Source of the DNA: CAXBNB01 sp965267535
GTDB lineage: Bacteria; Bacteroidota; Bacteroidia; Cytophagales; Cyclobacteriaceae
Direction: 5' to 3'
Length of the DNA stretch: 64,000 bases
Assembly: GCA_965267535.1 (NCBI GenBank)
Contig: OZ254082.1
Span: 3,224,001 to 3,288,000 of the forward strand
Shown piece by piece: positions 9,201 through 16,689 of this stretch. A model generated the notes under the pieces. The model saw only the letters and a list, made by a program, of their open reading frames with translations. It was not told where the DNA came from and did no database searches. The position numbers and the translations under genes were made by a program. Numbering within the stretch: position 1 is the stretch's first letter; each line of letters starts with the position of its first letter.

Positions 9201-11148
9201 TGTTATCCAGAGTGATTGTAGCAGACACATTGGAACCTTCCGGTTCAGTGATCGTGACACTCGAAAACGGTGAGATCGTAGCATTATCACTTACTGCCTG
9301 ACCTGCAACTGTACCTCCTATTACCGGAGGATTGTTCAAGGTAGTAAAGGTCTGCACACTTCCATAACTGATACCTTGACCATTCACAGCATAGGCCGCA
9401 AAGGAGTATTGTGCGCTTGACAAAAGACCAGTAATACCCTCTGAGAAAATGCCTGTGCCAGAACCGTTTGAATCTTGAGTTACTCCTGTGCCTCCTACCT
9501 TTGGGTCAGAGTTAACCCCCGTCAATGCATACACAACTCCTCGCTCAATTACAGTTTCTCCTCCGTCGTTGGTTACATTGCCACCCAATGTAGCACCTCC
9601 TGATGTAACACCCGAAGCTGATGAGGTACTAACTGTGGGAGGTGTGAAAGAAGAAATACTGAAAGGGGTAAATGAAACACCGAAAGGTGTTGTATTATCA
9701 AATTCCCAATTACTCAAATCCATTATCGCCTGAAGTATTGTCGCTTTGTCTCCACTATGCAGCGCAGAGGTTTTATACCGGGCATTATCTACTTCACTCT
9801 GAGCAGCTCCAACTGGAAACAATCCCAAAAAACCTCCCTGACCGTTGGTTTTTCCTGAAGGTAACAGCGTGGGACTGGTACCGCCAGAACTAGAACTCCA
9901 AGCATTTCCTGAAGTACCTGAACTTCCTGTATTTGCACTCAAACCTGCAATTACAATAGGGCCTGACTGATAAGCAAATAAATTATCACCGGCTGCTCCC
10001 AACATATTTCCTGAAGTGGGATTATTTGCACCTACACTCGTCATGGTAAAAGGTGAAGCCCCGGAAGTAGTTGAATAAAACATTGTACTCGAATTTACAT
10101 GCACTTCTTCGCCTGCTGTTACCGCTGAATTTACAACAAACTTTATCGTACTTTCAATGGAATAAAACGAAGACCCATTCCAACCCTCATCGGTAATAAA
10201 AAACTCGGTAGAAGGCGAAAGATCAACTAATAACACAAAAGAAAAACTCTCATCATCGATGTTGATACGGGTAAAAACTATATCTCCGTCAGAGAGTATA
10301 GGACCAGAATATGCAGAAGAAATATTAACAGTTGAATACCCTGTAGTCAGGTCGTATGGATTAGTATCACTAAACGACCAATTATCTCTATTATTGATAC
10401 TCTCCAGTACTTCTGAAGGTGTACCTGTAAGTGAGCCTGTATATTTAGAATTGTCCTGTTCGTTGTGACCTATAGGAAACAACGCCACCGCATTTACACC
10501 ATTGGTCAAACCACTAGGAAGACCAGATGTATCTAAACTCGTAGTATTGCAATCAACTCCTGAAGTTGTACAATTGGCACAATCAAGCCATTTAGTTGTC
10601 GCATCATCACAACCAGCGGTATGGGCATAATTATCATCTCCCAGCAAAGCTGCCAGAAAAACCGGCGATGCTGGGGCAGCTCCACTACTGCTTTGATAAG
10701 CAATCATACTATCACCCCCAAGTAAGCTAAAATTGCCTCCCGAAGCAATTGTTACGTTTCCACTAGAAACACTAAATGTGTTGGCCCCTGTTTCTACTAT
10801 GCTCACTATCGTACCCTGTGCCAAACCTCCAGCCGGTGATGTCCACTCCAGATGTGGGTCTGAATTGGCATACCAGGTATTGCCTGAGGAATTCCATCCC
10901 TGGTCAGTAAAATACACAATTTCACCGGCAGGAATTGAGGTAAGCGCTATAAAGGAAAACCCATCAGGGGAATCCGTGTTAAATCCCACAATAGCAATAT
11001 CTCCCGCGGATAATGTATTGCCTGCTCCTACGGGTAGCGCTAATGGCGGACTTTCCGGCTTGCCTATCGCATGGGTTAGGCTGATCAAAAACATACAACA
11101 GCAAAACAATGCGTACATTGTTTTTGCCTGCTTCACAGTTACACTCAT
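3283..11148 (-). CDS. Giant SprB-like T9SS-secreted adhesin with MBG and cadherin-like repeats, type B (CHU_C) sorting domain
   Basis: A 2,621-residue secreted protein. A signal peptide (about 1-29) is followed by two related N-terminal modules (GDIAIVGFNTDSPDGFSF and GDIVFTRINIDDESFSF). Next come FN3-like segments and three Ig-like copies sharing SVxxPxxxTYLxGxNLxFTVNF. A TYGDPDF module then opens eight MBG-type repeats of 81 residues with YGEANP cores (about residues 1266-1919). Three cadherin-like repeats (FxIDENxAxxTxVGTxxATD) and more bridging domains follow. The last 85 residues are a gliding-motility C-terminal domain (AFTPNADGVNDTW, PIDTYYYQI, YEGFVLLLK), the type B T9SS signal. Such proteins are moved through T9SS and held at the surface, where some drive gliding or adhesion. 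It is first gene of the locus with PorP/SprF. The substrate bound is unknown. Confidence 0.93.
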   Translation of the reverse strand: MSVTVKQAKTMYALFCCCMFLISLTHAIGKPESPPLALPVGAGNTLSAGDIAIVGFNTDSPDGFSFIALTSIPAGEIVYFTDQGWNSSGNTWYANSDPHLEWTSPAGGLAQGTIVSIVETGANTFSVSSGNVTIASGGNFSLLGGDSMIAYQSSSGAAPASPVFLAALLGDDNYAHTAGCDDATTKWLDCANCTTSGVDCNTTSLDTSGLPSGLTNGVNAVALFPIGHNEQDNSKYTGSLTGTPSEVLESINNRDNWSFSDTNPYDLTTGYSTVNISSAYSGPILSDGDIVFTRINIDDESFSFVLLVDLSPSTEFFITDEGWNGSSFYSIESTIKFVVNSAVTAGEEVHVNSSTMFYSTTSGASPFTMTSVGANNPTSGNMLGAAGDNLFAYQSGPIVIAGLSANTGSSGTSGNAWSSSSGGTSPTLLPSGKTNGQGGFLGLFPVGAAQSEVDNARYKTSALHSGDKATILQAIMDLSNWEFDNTTPFGVSFTPFSISSFTPPTVSTSSASGVTSGGATLGGNVTNDGGETVIERGVVYALTGVNSDPKVGGTGVTQDSNGSGTGIFSEGITGLLSSAQYSFAAYAVNGQGISYGSVQTFTTLNNPPVIGGTVAGQAVSDNATISPFSSVTITEPEGSNVSATITLDNNAKGVLSGTFMTGTGPYSLLSTTPADLQAKLRALIFNPTDNRTATSETTTFTLEVSDGDDSDIDNTTTVVSGAVAPEVTSVNVPPNATYLAGQNLDFTVNFNENVNVSTMGGIPRLNLTVGATTRYATYISGSGTAAIVFRYTLQTGDEDTDGIAVGALSTNGGTLKDTGGKDVNTTLNSVGSTAGVLVDAVSPEVTSVAVPANDTYLSGENLFFTVNFDENVTVDMSGGIPSLNITIGSTSKQAVWINGSGTSALLFRYTVLAGDDDSNGIVVNSLATNGGTIRDAAGNNATLTLNSVGSTTAVLVDAKRPEVTNVASPNTNKLYGFGESITIDVVFSESITVSGTPQLTLETGTVDRVIDYTSSPQPNIMRFLYTVQTGDESADLDYVSSSALSLNGGSIKDAVNLNADLTLPNPGSASSLGANKALEVNATLPVVTTASASSVSQFTVTLGGEVTYGGSTAVTQRGVVYAENATNNNPEIGGTGVTADANGTGTGTFDEPVSGLSPNTTYAFKAYATNGSGTVYGEVKTVTTSALLTPAITFDDITKTYGDPDFDLNATSNSGGTISYSIVGTANGTSLSGANNETVSLGQVATVTLRATVAANGVYDSGTKDITLTINKATLTATADDKTREYGEANPALTISYSGFKNSEDKNVIDTEPGISTLAVSTTNAGTATISLTGGSDNNYDIVTVDGTLTITKATLTATADDKNREYGEANPALTISYSGFKNSEDKNVIDTEPVASTLAVGTTNAGTATISLTGGSDNNYDIVTEDGTLTITQANLTATVSDESREYGEANPTFTIGYTGFKNGEDKSVIDTEPVASTLAVDDTNAGTITISLTGGSDNNYTFTRVDGTLTITKATLTATADDKTREYGEANPALTISYTGFKNSEDKNVIDTEPGISTLAVSATNAGTATISLTAGSDNNYDIITVDGTLTITKATLTATADDKTREYGEANPALTISYSGFKNSEDKNVIDTEPVASTLAVGTTNAGTATISLTGGSDNNYDIVTEDGTLTITQANLTATVSDESREYGEANPTFTIDYTGFKNGEDKSVIDTEPIASTLAVDDTNAGTITISLTGGSDNNYTFTRVDGTLTITKATLTASADDKTREYGEANPALTISYTGFKNSEDKSVIDTEPGISTLAVSTTNAGTATISLTGGSDNNYDIVTVDGTLTITKATLTATADDKTKEYGHANPTLTISYSGFKNSEDKSVIDTEPSITTTAVAETEPGTVDITLSGGMDNNYDFTLVNGTLTIIDTTPPSGYAVAFDDTLIGEAEAASTSFTLTGAEVGATYDYTITNTALGSTTEVTGTGVVNSPTQQVTSVDVSTLADGEIKVSVTLTDAYDNTGTAATDQSAILDQTRPVVTANQQFNIDENTANATTVGTIAATDNIATTLSNWQIVAGNDEGVFTLAAATGTLTVADKTKLDREAIASYTLTVTVFDGENTSLEQTVSVVLDDVNDVLPVITSGQGFTVSESAANNAVVGTVAATDGDVTPTTFAGWAIAAGNTDGVFAIDAGTGVITVTDNSNLDFETVKNYTLTLTVQDGINTSAQQTVAIEVQDENDVLPVVTASQAFDIDENIATGTELGTLVATDGDVTATVFQNWTIVSGNDAGVFALDAATGQLSIADNATIDFETTTAYTLAVTVGDGINTSTSENVQIDVHNINEQPEIVGLVDFDVDEDNSVTVQFQVTDPDTNVGDLELTAALSHEDLFAVNTVVFGGADADRSVSITPEADLNGTVVLTVTVSDGELSTSQQVTVTVNPVNDTPTRLTLSNDVIDEDVAVGFEVGTLTSTDIDAGESFTYTLVSGDGDTDNAQFAIAGNKLVTAEELDFELGETRTVRVRTTDSGGDFIEESFEITLIANPDLELIIKTAFTPNADGVNDTWVINNITLHPDARVTIFNREGQIMFESVGYKEPWDGTRDGKLLPIDTYYYQIDLNGVRTYEGFVLLLK
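5500..7350 (-). repeat. Tandem 243-bp coding repeats with a 729-bp higher-order unit
   Basis: Inside the adhesin gene the reverse complement of the YGEANP core recurs near 5577, 5818, 6061, 6305, 6547, 6790, 7033 and 7276, a spacing of 243 bases (81 codons). Copies differ in a regular A-B-C order. The copy with the TVSDESREYGEANPTF core occurs at every third position, giving two full A-B-C sets and one partial set, and copies 729 bases apart are most alike. This indicates duplication of a three-repeat block. Outer edges are approximate. Confidence 0.88.
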
Positions 11149-11828
11149 AAATTCAAATGGTTTATTAAAAAAAATACTTAGGTGCTCTTCTTGCGATCAT
11201 CAAATCTTCTCGAAATTCAGAAATACCTCTCTCCACATTTCACAATCTCTTACTTACGCTCTCCCTTATTCAACCTCCTCAATATGAATACATTAGTAAT
11301 TATTTCAGTATGATTTAATAGTATTTTTAATAAAAAAATAATAATGAATTTTAATACAATAAAACACCAAAACAACAACAATAAAATACATGTAATTGTA
11401 AGTAAAATACAATAATCGTGTATAAAAAGCTAAAAATAAAGCCTTTTACACTGATTTTTATCATATATACTATTCAGGTCACACTAATTCAAGTCGTCGT
11501 TATCAATGTATAAAATGCATATAAAAAATATTTTTATAACAATAAATAAAAATTGCTAAAACATTAAAACAAAATGTTCTAAAAATACCATTTAACTGAC
11601 TCACAGACACTTACAAGCACAGAAAAAGGACCATCGAGTTGCTTGCCTCCAAACAGCGAACACTCAACAAAGAAGAATAAGGAAAACACAAGCAATTCGG
11701 CACGATATTGGGTAAAGACACCCTCTTGTAAACATCAAAAAGCTTCGGAACCAGAAATTAATCCCGATAAGGAGAAAGACTTTTTGATTAATACTTTAAT
11801 TTTGGCTCGCTTACATAGCTTATCATAC
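11149..11828. other. AT-rich divergent intergenic region
   Basis: About 680 bases between the adhesin (minus) and DUF4290 (plus) starts, very AT-rich from about 11290 to 11580, with no credible gene. It must carry the adhesin promoter. I found no exact TAnnTTTG on the minus strand near 11148. An open frame from 11643 runs into the DUF4290 gene, but its first 62 residues do not look like that family. Confidence 0.6.
11797..11804 (+). promoter_or_regulatory. Candidate -7 box (TAATTTTG) for DUF4290-murA
   Basis: An exact match to the Bacteroidota -7 consensus TAnnTTTG, 24 bases before the ATG at 11829. No well-spaced TTTG -33 box is visible. It lies downstream of the longer open frame's first ATG (11643), which supports the shorter start. 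Confidence 0.45.
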
Positions 11829-12488
11829 ATGAACGAACACGAATACAATACCATAAAGGAGCGGTTGATTCTGAAGGAGTACGGGAGAAACATACAAATG
11901 CTGGTGCAGCATCTGGAATCCATCAAAGATCAGGAAGAACGCAATATCAAAGCAGAGACACTTACCCAACTGATGAGGCAGCTAAATCCGGACATAAAGG
12001 ACACCCCGGAAATAGAGCAAAAACTTTGGGACGACATACACATTATATCGGATTTCGAACTTGAAGTAGACGGCCCGTTTCCCAAACCGGAAAGAGACGT
12101 ACTGTATAAAAAGCCGGATCGTGTAAGCTACAACACCAACAAGATTACGTTCAAGCACTTTGGCAAAAACATTGAGCTGCTGGTAGAAAAAGCAACCACT
12201 CTGGAAGATCCCGAAGAAAGAGAGGCAGCCATTATTCATATCGGCAAGCTGATGAAGACCTTCTACGCTTCGTACAACAAAGATGTGATTGATAATGATG
12301 TGGTGTACAACAACATCCGAAAATTATCCAACGGCAAGCTGGATATCGATATGAAGAGAGTAAACGAAGGCAATCTCTTTGAGCCACAGAAAAGAGATAA
12401 CAGACGCGATAACGAGGGCAGAACCCGCGATAACGACAACCGCCACAAAAACAAACACAAACGATCTTTTAAACGCAGAAAAAATTAA
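11829..12488 (+). CDS. DUF4290 domain-containing protein
   Basis: A 219-residue Bacteroidota-specific protein of unknown function. The family begins with a short YNT-x-LxLxEYGRNIQ segment, seen here as EYNTIKERLILKEYGRNIQ right after the ATG at 11829. The reading frame is open from 11643, but the extra 62 residues are low-complexity and lack family similarity, and a -7 box sits at 11797. A second, similar motif (FKHFGKNIELLV) occurs at about residue 108, so the domain may be an internal duplication. The last 30 residues are a basic Arg/Asn/Lys tail, probably disordered. The stop overlaps the murA start (TAATG), so the two genes are coupled. I cannot assign a function beyond this conserved link to cell-wall synthesis. 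Confidence 0.88.
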   Translation: MNEHEYNTIKERLILKEYGRNIQMLVQHLESIKDQEERNIKAETLTQLMRQLNPDIKDTPEIEQKLWDDIHIISDFELEVDGPFPKPERDVLYKKPDRVSYNTNKITFKHFGKNIELLVEKATTLEDPEEREAAIIHIGKLMKTFYASYNKDVIDNDVVYNNIRKLSNGKLDIDMKRVNEGNLFEPQKRDNRRDNEGRTRDNDNRHKNKHKRSFKRRKN

Positions 12489-13792
12489 TGGCTTCATTCC
12501 GAGTAACGGGAGGCAACCAACTCAAAGGAGAACTTATCCCCCAGGGAGCAAAAAACGAAGCGCTCCAGATACTTTCAGCAGTACTACTCACAGCTGAACC
12601 CGTAAAAATATCCAAGGTTCCCAACATCCGTGATGTCAACAAGCTTATAGAGTTGCTGGCACTAATGGGTGTGAAAGTAGAAAAAACCGGAGAGGAATCG
12701 TACACATTTCAGGCTGACGAAGTAGATATAGACATACTGGAAACCGAAGAGTACAAAAACATGGCCTCTTCGCTTCGTGGCTCTATAATGGTGCTGGGCC
12801 CCATGCTGGCCCGCTACAAAAAAGGAAAAATCCCCCAGCCCGGCGGAGATAAAATAGGCAGAAGAAGACTAGATACACATTTTACCGGCTTTCAGAAGCT
12901 GGGAGCAAAGTTTAACTACGACAAAGAGTCGGGGTATTTTAACATAGATGCCTCGCAACTCAAAGGCTGCTACATGCTGCTGGATGAGGCATCAGTAACA
13001 GGCACTGCCAATATAGTGATGGCTGCCAGCCTGGCGGAAGGCACCACTACGATATACAATGCGGCTTGCGAACCCTACCTGCAACAGCTCTGCTCTATGC
13101 TCAATCGCATGGGAGCTAAAATATCTGGCATAGGATCGAACCTGCTAACCATAGAAGGTGTAGAAAAACTGGGAGGCACAGAACACACCATGCTACCCGA
13201 CATGATCGAAATCGGTAGCTTCATAGGTCTGGCCGCCATGACAGGCTCTGAAATCACCATAAAAGACGTAGGACTGAAACACCTGGGCATCATACCCGAG
13301 ATTTTTCAGCGACTGGGTATCAAAATGGAATTCAGAAACGACGACATCTATATACCGGCGCAGGATCACTACGAAATTGAAACCTTTATAGACGGGTCTA
13401 TCATGACGATAGCCGATGCTATATGGCCGGGGTTTACTCCCGACCTGCTTAGTATAGCACTGGTAGTAGCCACTCAGGCAAAAGGCACGGTACTCATTCA
13501 CCAGAAAATGTTTGAAAGCCGCCTGTTTTTTGTAGATAAACTGATAGATATGGGAGCACAGATCATCTTGTGCGACCCGCACCGTGCTACAGTAATAGGA
13601 CTAGACAAAGCTGTACCACTAAGAGGAATCCAGATGACATCACCGGATATTCGGGCAGGGGTATCGCTTCTGATCGCAGCACTGTCGGCCGAAGGCACCA
13701 GCATTATTCACAATGTAGAACAAATCGATAGAGGATATCAAAACATAGATAAACGTCTTAACGCTATTGGAGCTATGATAGAAAGGGTATAA
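12488..13792 (+). CDS. murA: UDP-N-acetylglucosamine 1-carboxyvinyltransferase
   Basis: A 434-residue cytoplasmic enzyme catalysing the first committed step of peptidoglycan synthesis, transfer of enolpyruvate from PEP to UDP-GlcNAc. The N-terminal GGNQLKGELIPQGAKNEAL carries the conserved Lys-Asn pair. The mobile active-site loop reads PQPGGDKIGRRRLDTH, so the position of the classic fosfomycin-reactive Cys115 is Asp121. C-terminal motifs include MTSPDIRAGVSLLIAALSAEGTS. Length is normal. The ATG overlaps the DUF4290 stop. Asp at this site is known from naturally fosfomycin-tolerant MurA enzymes (mycobacteria, Chlamydia), so tolerance is expected here, as inference. Confidence 0.97.
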   Translation: MASFRVTGGNQLKGELIPQGAKNEALQILSAVLLTAEPVKISKVPNIRDVNKLIELLALMGVKVEKTGEESYTFQADEVDIDILETEEYKNMASSLRGSIMVLGPMLARYKKGKIPQPGGDKIGRRRLDTHFTGFQKLGAKFNYDKESGYFNIDASQLKGCYMLLDEASVTGTANIVMAASLAEGTTTIYNAACEPYLQQLCSMLNRMGAKISGIGSNLLTIEGVEKLGGTEHTMLPDMIEIGSFIGLAAMTGSEITIKDVGLKHLGIIPEIFQRLGIKMEFRNDDIYIPAQDHYEIETFIDGSIMTIADAIWPGFTPDLLSIALVVATQAKGTVLIHQKMFESRLFFVDKLIDMGAQIILCDPHRATVIGLDKAVPLRGIQMTSPDIRAGVSLLIAALSAEGTSIIHNVEQIDRGYQNIDKRLNAIGAMIERV

Positions 13793-13814
13793 TTTAGCTC
13801 AAAACCCAAAGCTT

Positions 13815-14690
13815 ATGAGATGGATTGTGCCCTTTGTGGCCGCTTTCTTTATCAGTTGTGAGAGTACCGGACAAACTCAGTTTGAAGAACTGCGCCTGCT
13901 CTCTTATGCTCAATTGCAAATTGCCGACAGCACAGAATTTGATCTTAGCGGCCTGATACAGGTGGGCAACCGCTACTATGTCAATGCAGACGGCAAAACC
14001 AACAATTTTATCTACGAAATAAAACTACAGGAAAACCAGTGGCAATTTGTAGCGCAAATGCCCCTGGAAATACCCGAGACCATAGACCTGGAAGCACTGG
14101 ACTATCACAAGGGGTATTTTTATGTAGCCAATGAAAAAAGCGGAAAGATATACCGCAAACAAGCCAACAGCGCATTAGGCACGCTTGCTGTTGCATGGGA
14201 TGAGGAAGACCCCTCGTCGTGGAAAAATGCCGGATGGGAAGGCCTGACCATAGATGAAGAACGTGATATTCTCTACATGATAAAAGAGCGCCAGCCGAGA
14301 AAAATTTTTGCCATAGACCTGAAGTCCCTGCAAGTAACAGACAGTTTCAATATACCCGAAACGGAGAGCAATGACTTTGCTGACGCTCACTTCGAAAAAG
14401 GCTTTCTTTATCTTTTGGAGCGCAACGGCAACTTCATAGCCAAAGTAAACCCTACTACCCATGAAGTGGTAGCTAAAGTAAGCTACAGAGAAACCTGCAG
14501 CCATCCCCGGGGCAAACTCTACGCCCCATCCAAATACGGCATGGCCGAAGCACTGCTTTTTACCCCAACCGAAATCTGGATAGGACTAGACAACAACGGA
14601 ATACCCGTATCTGACTATGGACGGGAAAAATACGGGCTAACGGGCAAAGCTCCCGTCATCCTGAAATTTAACCGTCCCAAAGGTTTTTAG
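13815..14690 (+). CDS. Secreted lipoprotein with phytase-like/SdiA-regulated beta-propeller
   Basis: A 291-residue protein with a short N-terminal signal and a lipobox-like ISC at Cys15, so probably a lipoprotein. The rest looks like a six-bladed propeller of the SdiA-regulated / esterase-like phytase group: ETIDLEALDYHKGYFYVANEKSGKIY, then WEGLTIDEERDILYMIKERQP, then FADAHFEKGFLYLLERNG. Members of this group bind calcium and their substrates are mostly unknown, so enzymatic phytase activity is not implied. It starts 22 bases after murA and is probably co-transcribed. It converges on msrB, the two genes overlapping by 4 bases at their stops. Confidence 0.7.
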   Translation: MRWIVPFVAAFFISCESTGQTQFEELRLLSYAQLQIADSTEFDLSGLIQVGNRYYVNADGKTNNFIYEIKLQENQWQFVAQMPLEIPETIDLEALDYHKGYFYVANEKSGKIYRKQANSALGTLAVAWDEEDPSSWKNAGWEGLTIDEERDILYMIKERQPRKIFAIDLKSLQVTDSFNIPETESNDFADAHFEKGFLYLLERNGNFIAKVNPTTHEVVAKVSYRETCSHPRGKLYAPSKYGMAEALLFTPTEIWIGLDNNGIPVSDYGREKYGLTGKAPVILKFNRPKGF

Positions 14691-15196
14691 TCTTTCTTCT
14701 CTTCTTTCTTTTCGAAATCTAAAGCGGCAGAATTAATGCAATACCGCAATCCGGTAGGCTTAGGCCCATCGTCAAACACGTGCCCCAAATGCGCATCGCA
14801 GCGGCTACACACTACTTCTACCCTTTTCATGCCAAAAGAATAATCGGCTACATCCGACACATTGGTCTTGTTGATAGGTTGATAAAAGCTTGGCCATCCA
14901 CTACCCGAATTGTACTTTGTCTGTGAATCAAAGAGGGGTAGCTTGCAGGCTACACACTTGTATATGCCATTTTCATAAAACTTATCATACTTCCCTGTAA
15001 AGGCCCTTTCAGTACCCTTCTGGCGTGTAACATAGTACTGATCTTCTGTAAGAATAGCACGCCACTCAGCGTCGGTCTTTTTGATTTTTTCTATCTCCGT
15101 TTTTTCGCTGGCTTTGTTTTTTTTCTCTTTTTTCTGTGCTGAACATGATACCGTAATCATAAGAACCAACACAGCAAATAAGGTCATCTTTTTCAT
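14687..15196 (-). CDS. msrB: Peptide-methionine (R)-S-oxide reductase, lipoprotein form
   Basis: A 169-residue enzyme that reduces methionine-R-sulfoxide in proteins. A lipoprotein signal with Cys18 (ITVSCSA) and a Lys-rich spacer place it in the envelope. The MsrB domain shows GWPSF at 100-104, zinc cysteines at 81/84 and 130/133, GHVFDDGP, and the catalytic Cys153 (RYCINS). No MsrA is fused or adjacent. An exported MsrB would repair oxidised periplasmic or outer-membrane proteins. The transcript is monocistronic and convergent with the upstream propeller gene. Confidence 0.96.
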   Translation of the reverse strand: MKKMTLFAVLVLMITVSCSAQKKEKKNKASEKTEIEKIKKTDAEWRAILTEDQYYVTRQKGTERAFTGKYDKFYENGIYKCVACKLPLFDSQTKYNSGSGWPSFYQPINKTNVSDVADYSFGMKRVEVVCSRCDAHLGHVFDDGPKPTGLRYCINSAALDFEKKEEKKD

Positions 15197-15549
15197 AGCT
15201 CTTTTCTTTTTGCACGAAACCCTCTCAAAAAGCCACTCCCTACCGGAACTGCTCAGTATTTGATAAGAGTTTCTGATTATACTCTATACTTTTAACGCCG
15301 TTGAACCTACGTAGTGTTTCCTTTTCAGGACTTAAATCTACGTTTTCAAACTTAAAAATAAACGCTCACAAACATTTGACATACTAAACACATCAAAAAG
15401 AAAGAAAGTGCCCGGGCTCTTTTCTTTTTTCGCCCCTCTAGTCCGGGCAATCGGACAAATCACCCTTTTTCACTATCGCTCACCAGCCTCCTTTTCTACT
15501 TGCATCCTGCTCCCCTTTTACAAACCGCTCTATCTGCATAACTTTGCCT
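15197..15549. other. Divergent intergenic region msrB / methyltransferase
   Basis: About 350 bases without a gene. A GCCCGGGC palindrome flanked by purine and pyrimidine tracts lies near 15396-15433. A perfect TAnnTTTG box abuts the methyltransferase start. Nothing else was recognised. Confidence 0.55.
15539..15546 (+). promoter_or_regulatory. -7 box TAACTTTG directly before the methyltransferase ATG
   Basis: An exact TAnnTTTG match ending 3 bases before the ATG at 15550. A -7 box normally ends 3-7 bases before transcription start, so the message would begin at or just past this ATG. The transcript may be leaderless, or translation may use the ATG at 15562. Confidence 0.45.
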
Positions 15550-16689
15550 ATGGAAGAATTGATGCAGAAAATAGCGGCGAGCCTCGATGAGGGTCATTTT
15601 ATAAAACTGACGCTTAGCAAGCCCTTGCTAAAATCCAGCGAGCTAACGAATGTGTATGTAAGGAAGGTTAGCATCAAAAACGAGGAGCATTTATCGTTTA
15701 CTTATCGGTACAAGACCAACGACCAAACAAAAAACTTTTCGACTAACGGTGCATTGGAAGAAGTAAAAAACTTGCTGACCGGATCGTTTAAAAATGCCAC
15801 ACTCTTTACTCAAACGGCGGACTACTCTCTCCTAATAAGCAAAAAAGGTAAAGCAACCCTAAAAAAAACAGCCCCCAGTATTGCCGGCAATCAGAGTCTG
15901 TCGCATGACAAAGCCAAATCGAGACGAGCAACTGCACAAGCCGGCTACCTGCAACATCTGGGCATTTGCGATAGCACAGGCAAGGTTATCCCCAAAATGG
16001 CAGACAAGTACCGTCAAATCAATAAATACCTGGAAATCATCGACAACCTGATCGGCTCAGCCTCCCTGCCAAAAGAGGTCACTGTAGTAGACATGGGAAG
16101 TGGCAAGGGGTATCTCACTTTTGCTTTGTATGATTTTTTAATTCAAAACAAAAAAATAAAAGCCAAAGTGGTAGGCATAGAACTACGCCCCGAACTGGTA
16201 GACTACTGCAATACCACGGCCAAAGCGTGTGGTTTCGACGGGTTGTCGTTTGTATGCCAGCCCATAGAAGACTATACCGACAGCAAGATAGACATACTCA
16301 TTGCCCTGCACGCCTGCGACACGGCTACCGACGATGCTATCGCTAAGGGCATCCACGCCAATGCACAACTTATCGTCTGTGCGCCCTGTTGCCACAAGCA
16401 GGTCAGACAGCAGGTAAAGGGCAAAGAACAAAACAGTCCGGTATTGAAATACGGCATTTTCAAGGAACGTCAATTTGAAATGGTAACCGATACCGTCAGG
16501 GCACTTATTCTGGAACAGCATCGGTATCAATCCAGGATTTTTGAATTTGTGTCAAACGAGCATACGCGTAAAAACATTATGCTGGTGGGTGTGAAAGGAA
16601 CCAAAAGCAACCCTGCTGCTCAAGACAAAATCAACCAGCTAAAAAAAGAATACGCGCTGGATCAACACTATCTGGAAACGCTGGTCTAA
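15550..16689 (+). CDS. Class I SAM-dependent methyltransferase
   Basis: A 379-residue protein whose second half has a Rossmann methyltransferase fold: motif I VVDMGSGKGYLTF at about residue 178, acidic loop VGIELRPELVDYC, and motif IV-like IDILIALHACDTATDDA, followed by CAPCCHKQ. The HACDTATD / CCHKQ signature is that of the Methyltransf_32/GSTCD-type group found across bacteria and eukaryotes. The N-terminal 150 residues are a separate domain of unknown role. The substrate, perhaps RNA, is not known. A TTG at 15544 is in frame, but the ATG at 15550 is preferred. Its stop overlaps that of the convergent DinB gene by 4 bases. Confidence 0.8.
   Translation: MEELMQKIAASLDEGHFIKLTLSKPLLKSSELTNVYVRKVSIKNEEHLSFTYRYKTNDQTKNFSTNGALEEVKNLLTGSFKNATLFTQTADYSLLISKKGKATLKKTAPSIAGNQSLSHDKAKSRRATAQAGYLQHLGICDSTGKVIPKMADKYRQINKYLEIIDNLIGSASLPKEVTVVDMGSGKGYLTFALYDFLIQNKKIKAKVVGIELRPELVDYCNTTAKACGFDGLSFVCQPIEDYTDSKIDILIALHACDTATDDAIAKGIHANAQLIVCAPCCHKQVRQQVKGKEQNSPVLKYGIFKERQFEMVTDTVRALILEQHRYQSRIFEFVSNEHTRKNIMLVGVKGTKSNPAAQDKINQLKKEYALDQHYLETLV

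Noticed and set aside
11643..11828. N-terminal extension of the DUF4290 protein
   Set aside because: The extra 62 residues are low-complexity, lack family similarity, and a -7 box lies within them.
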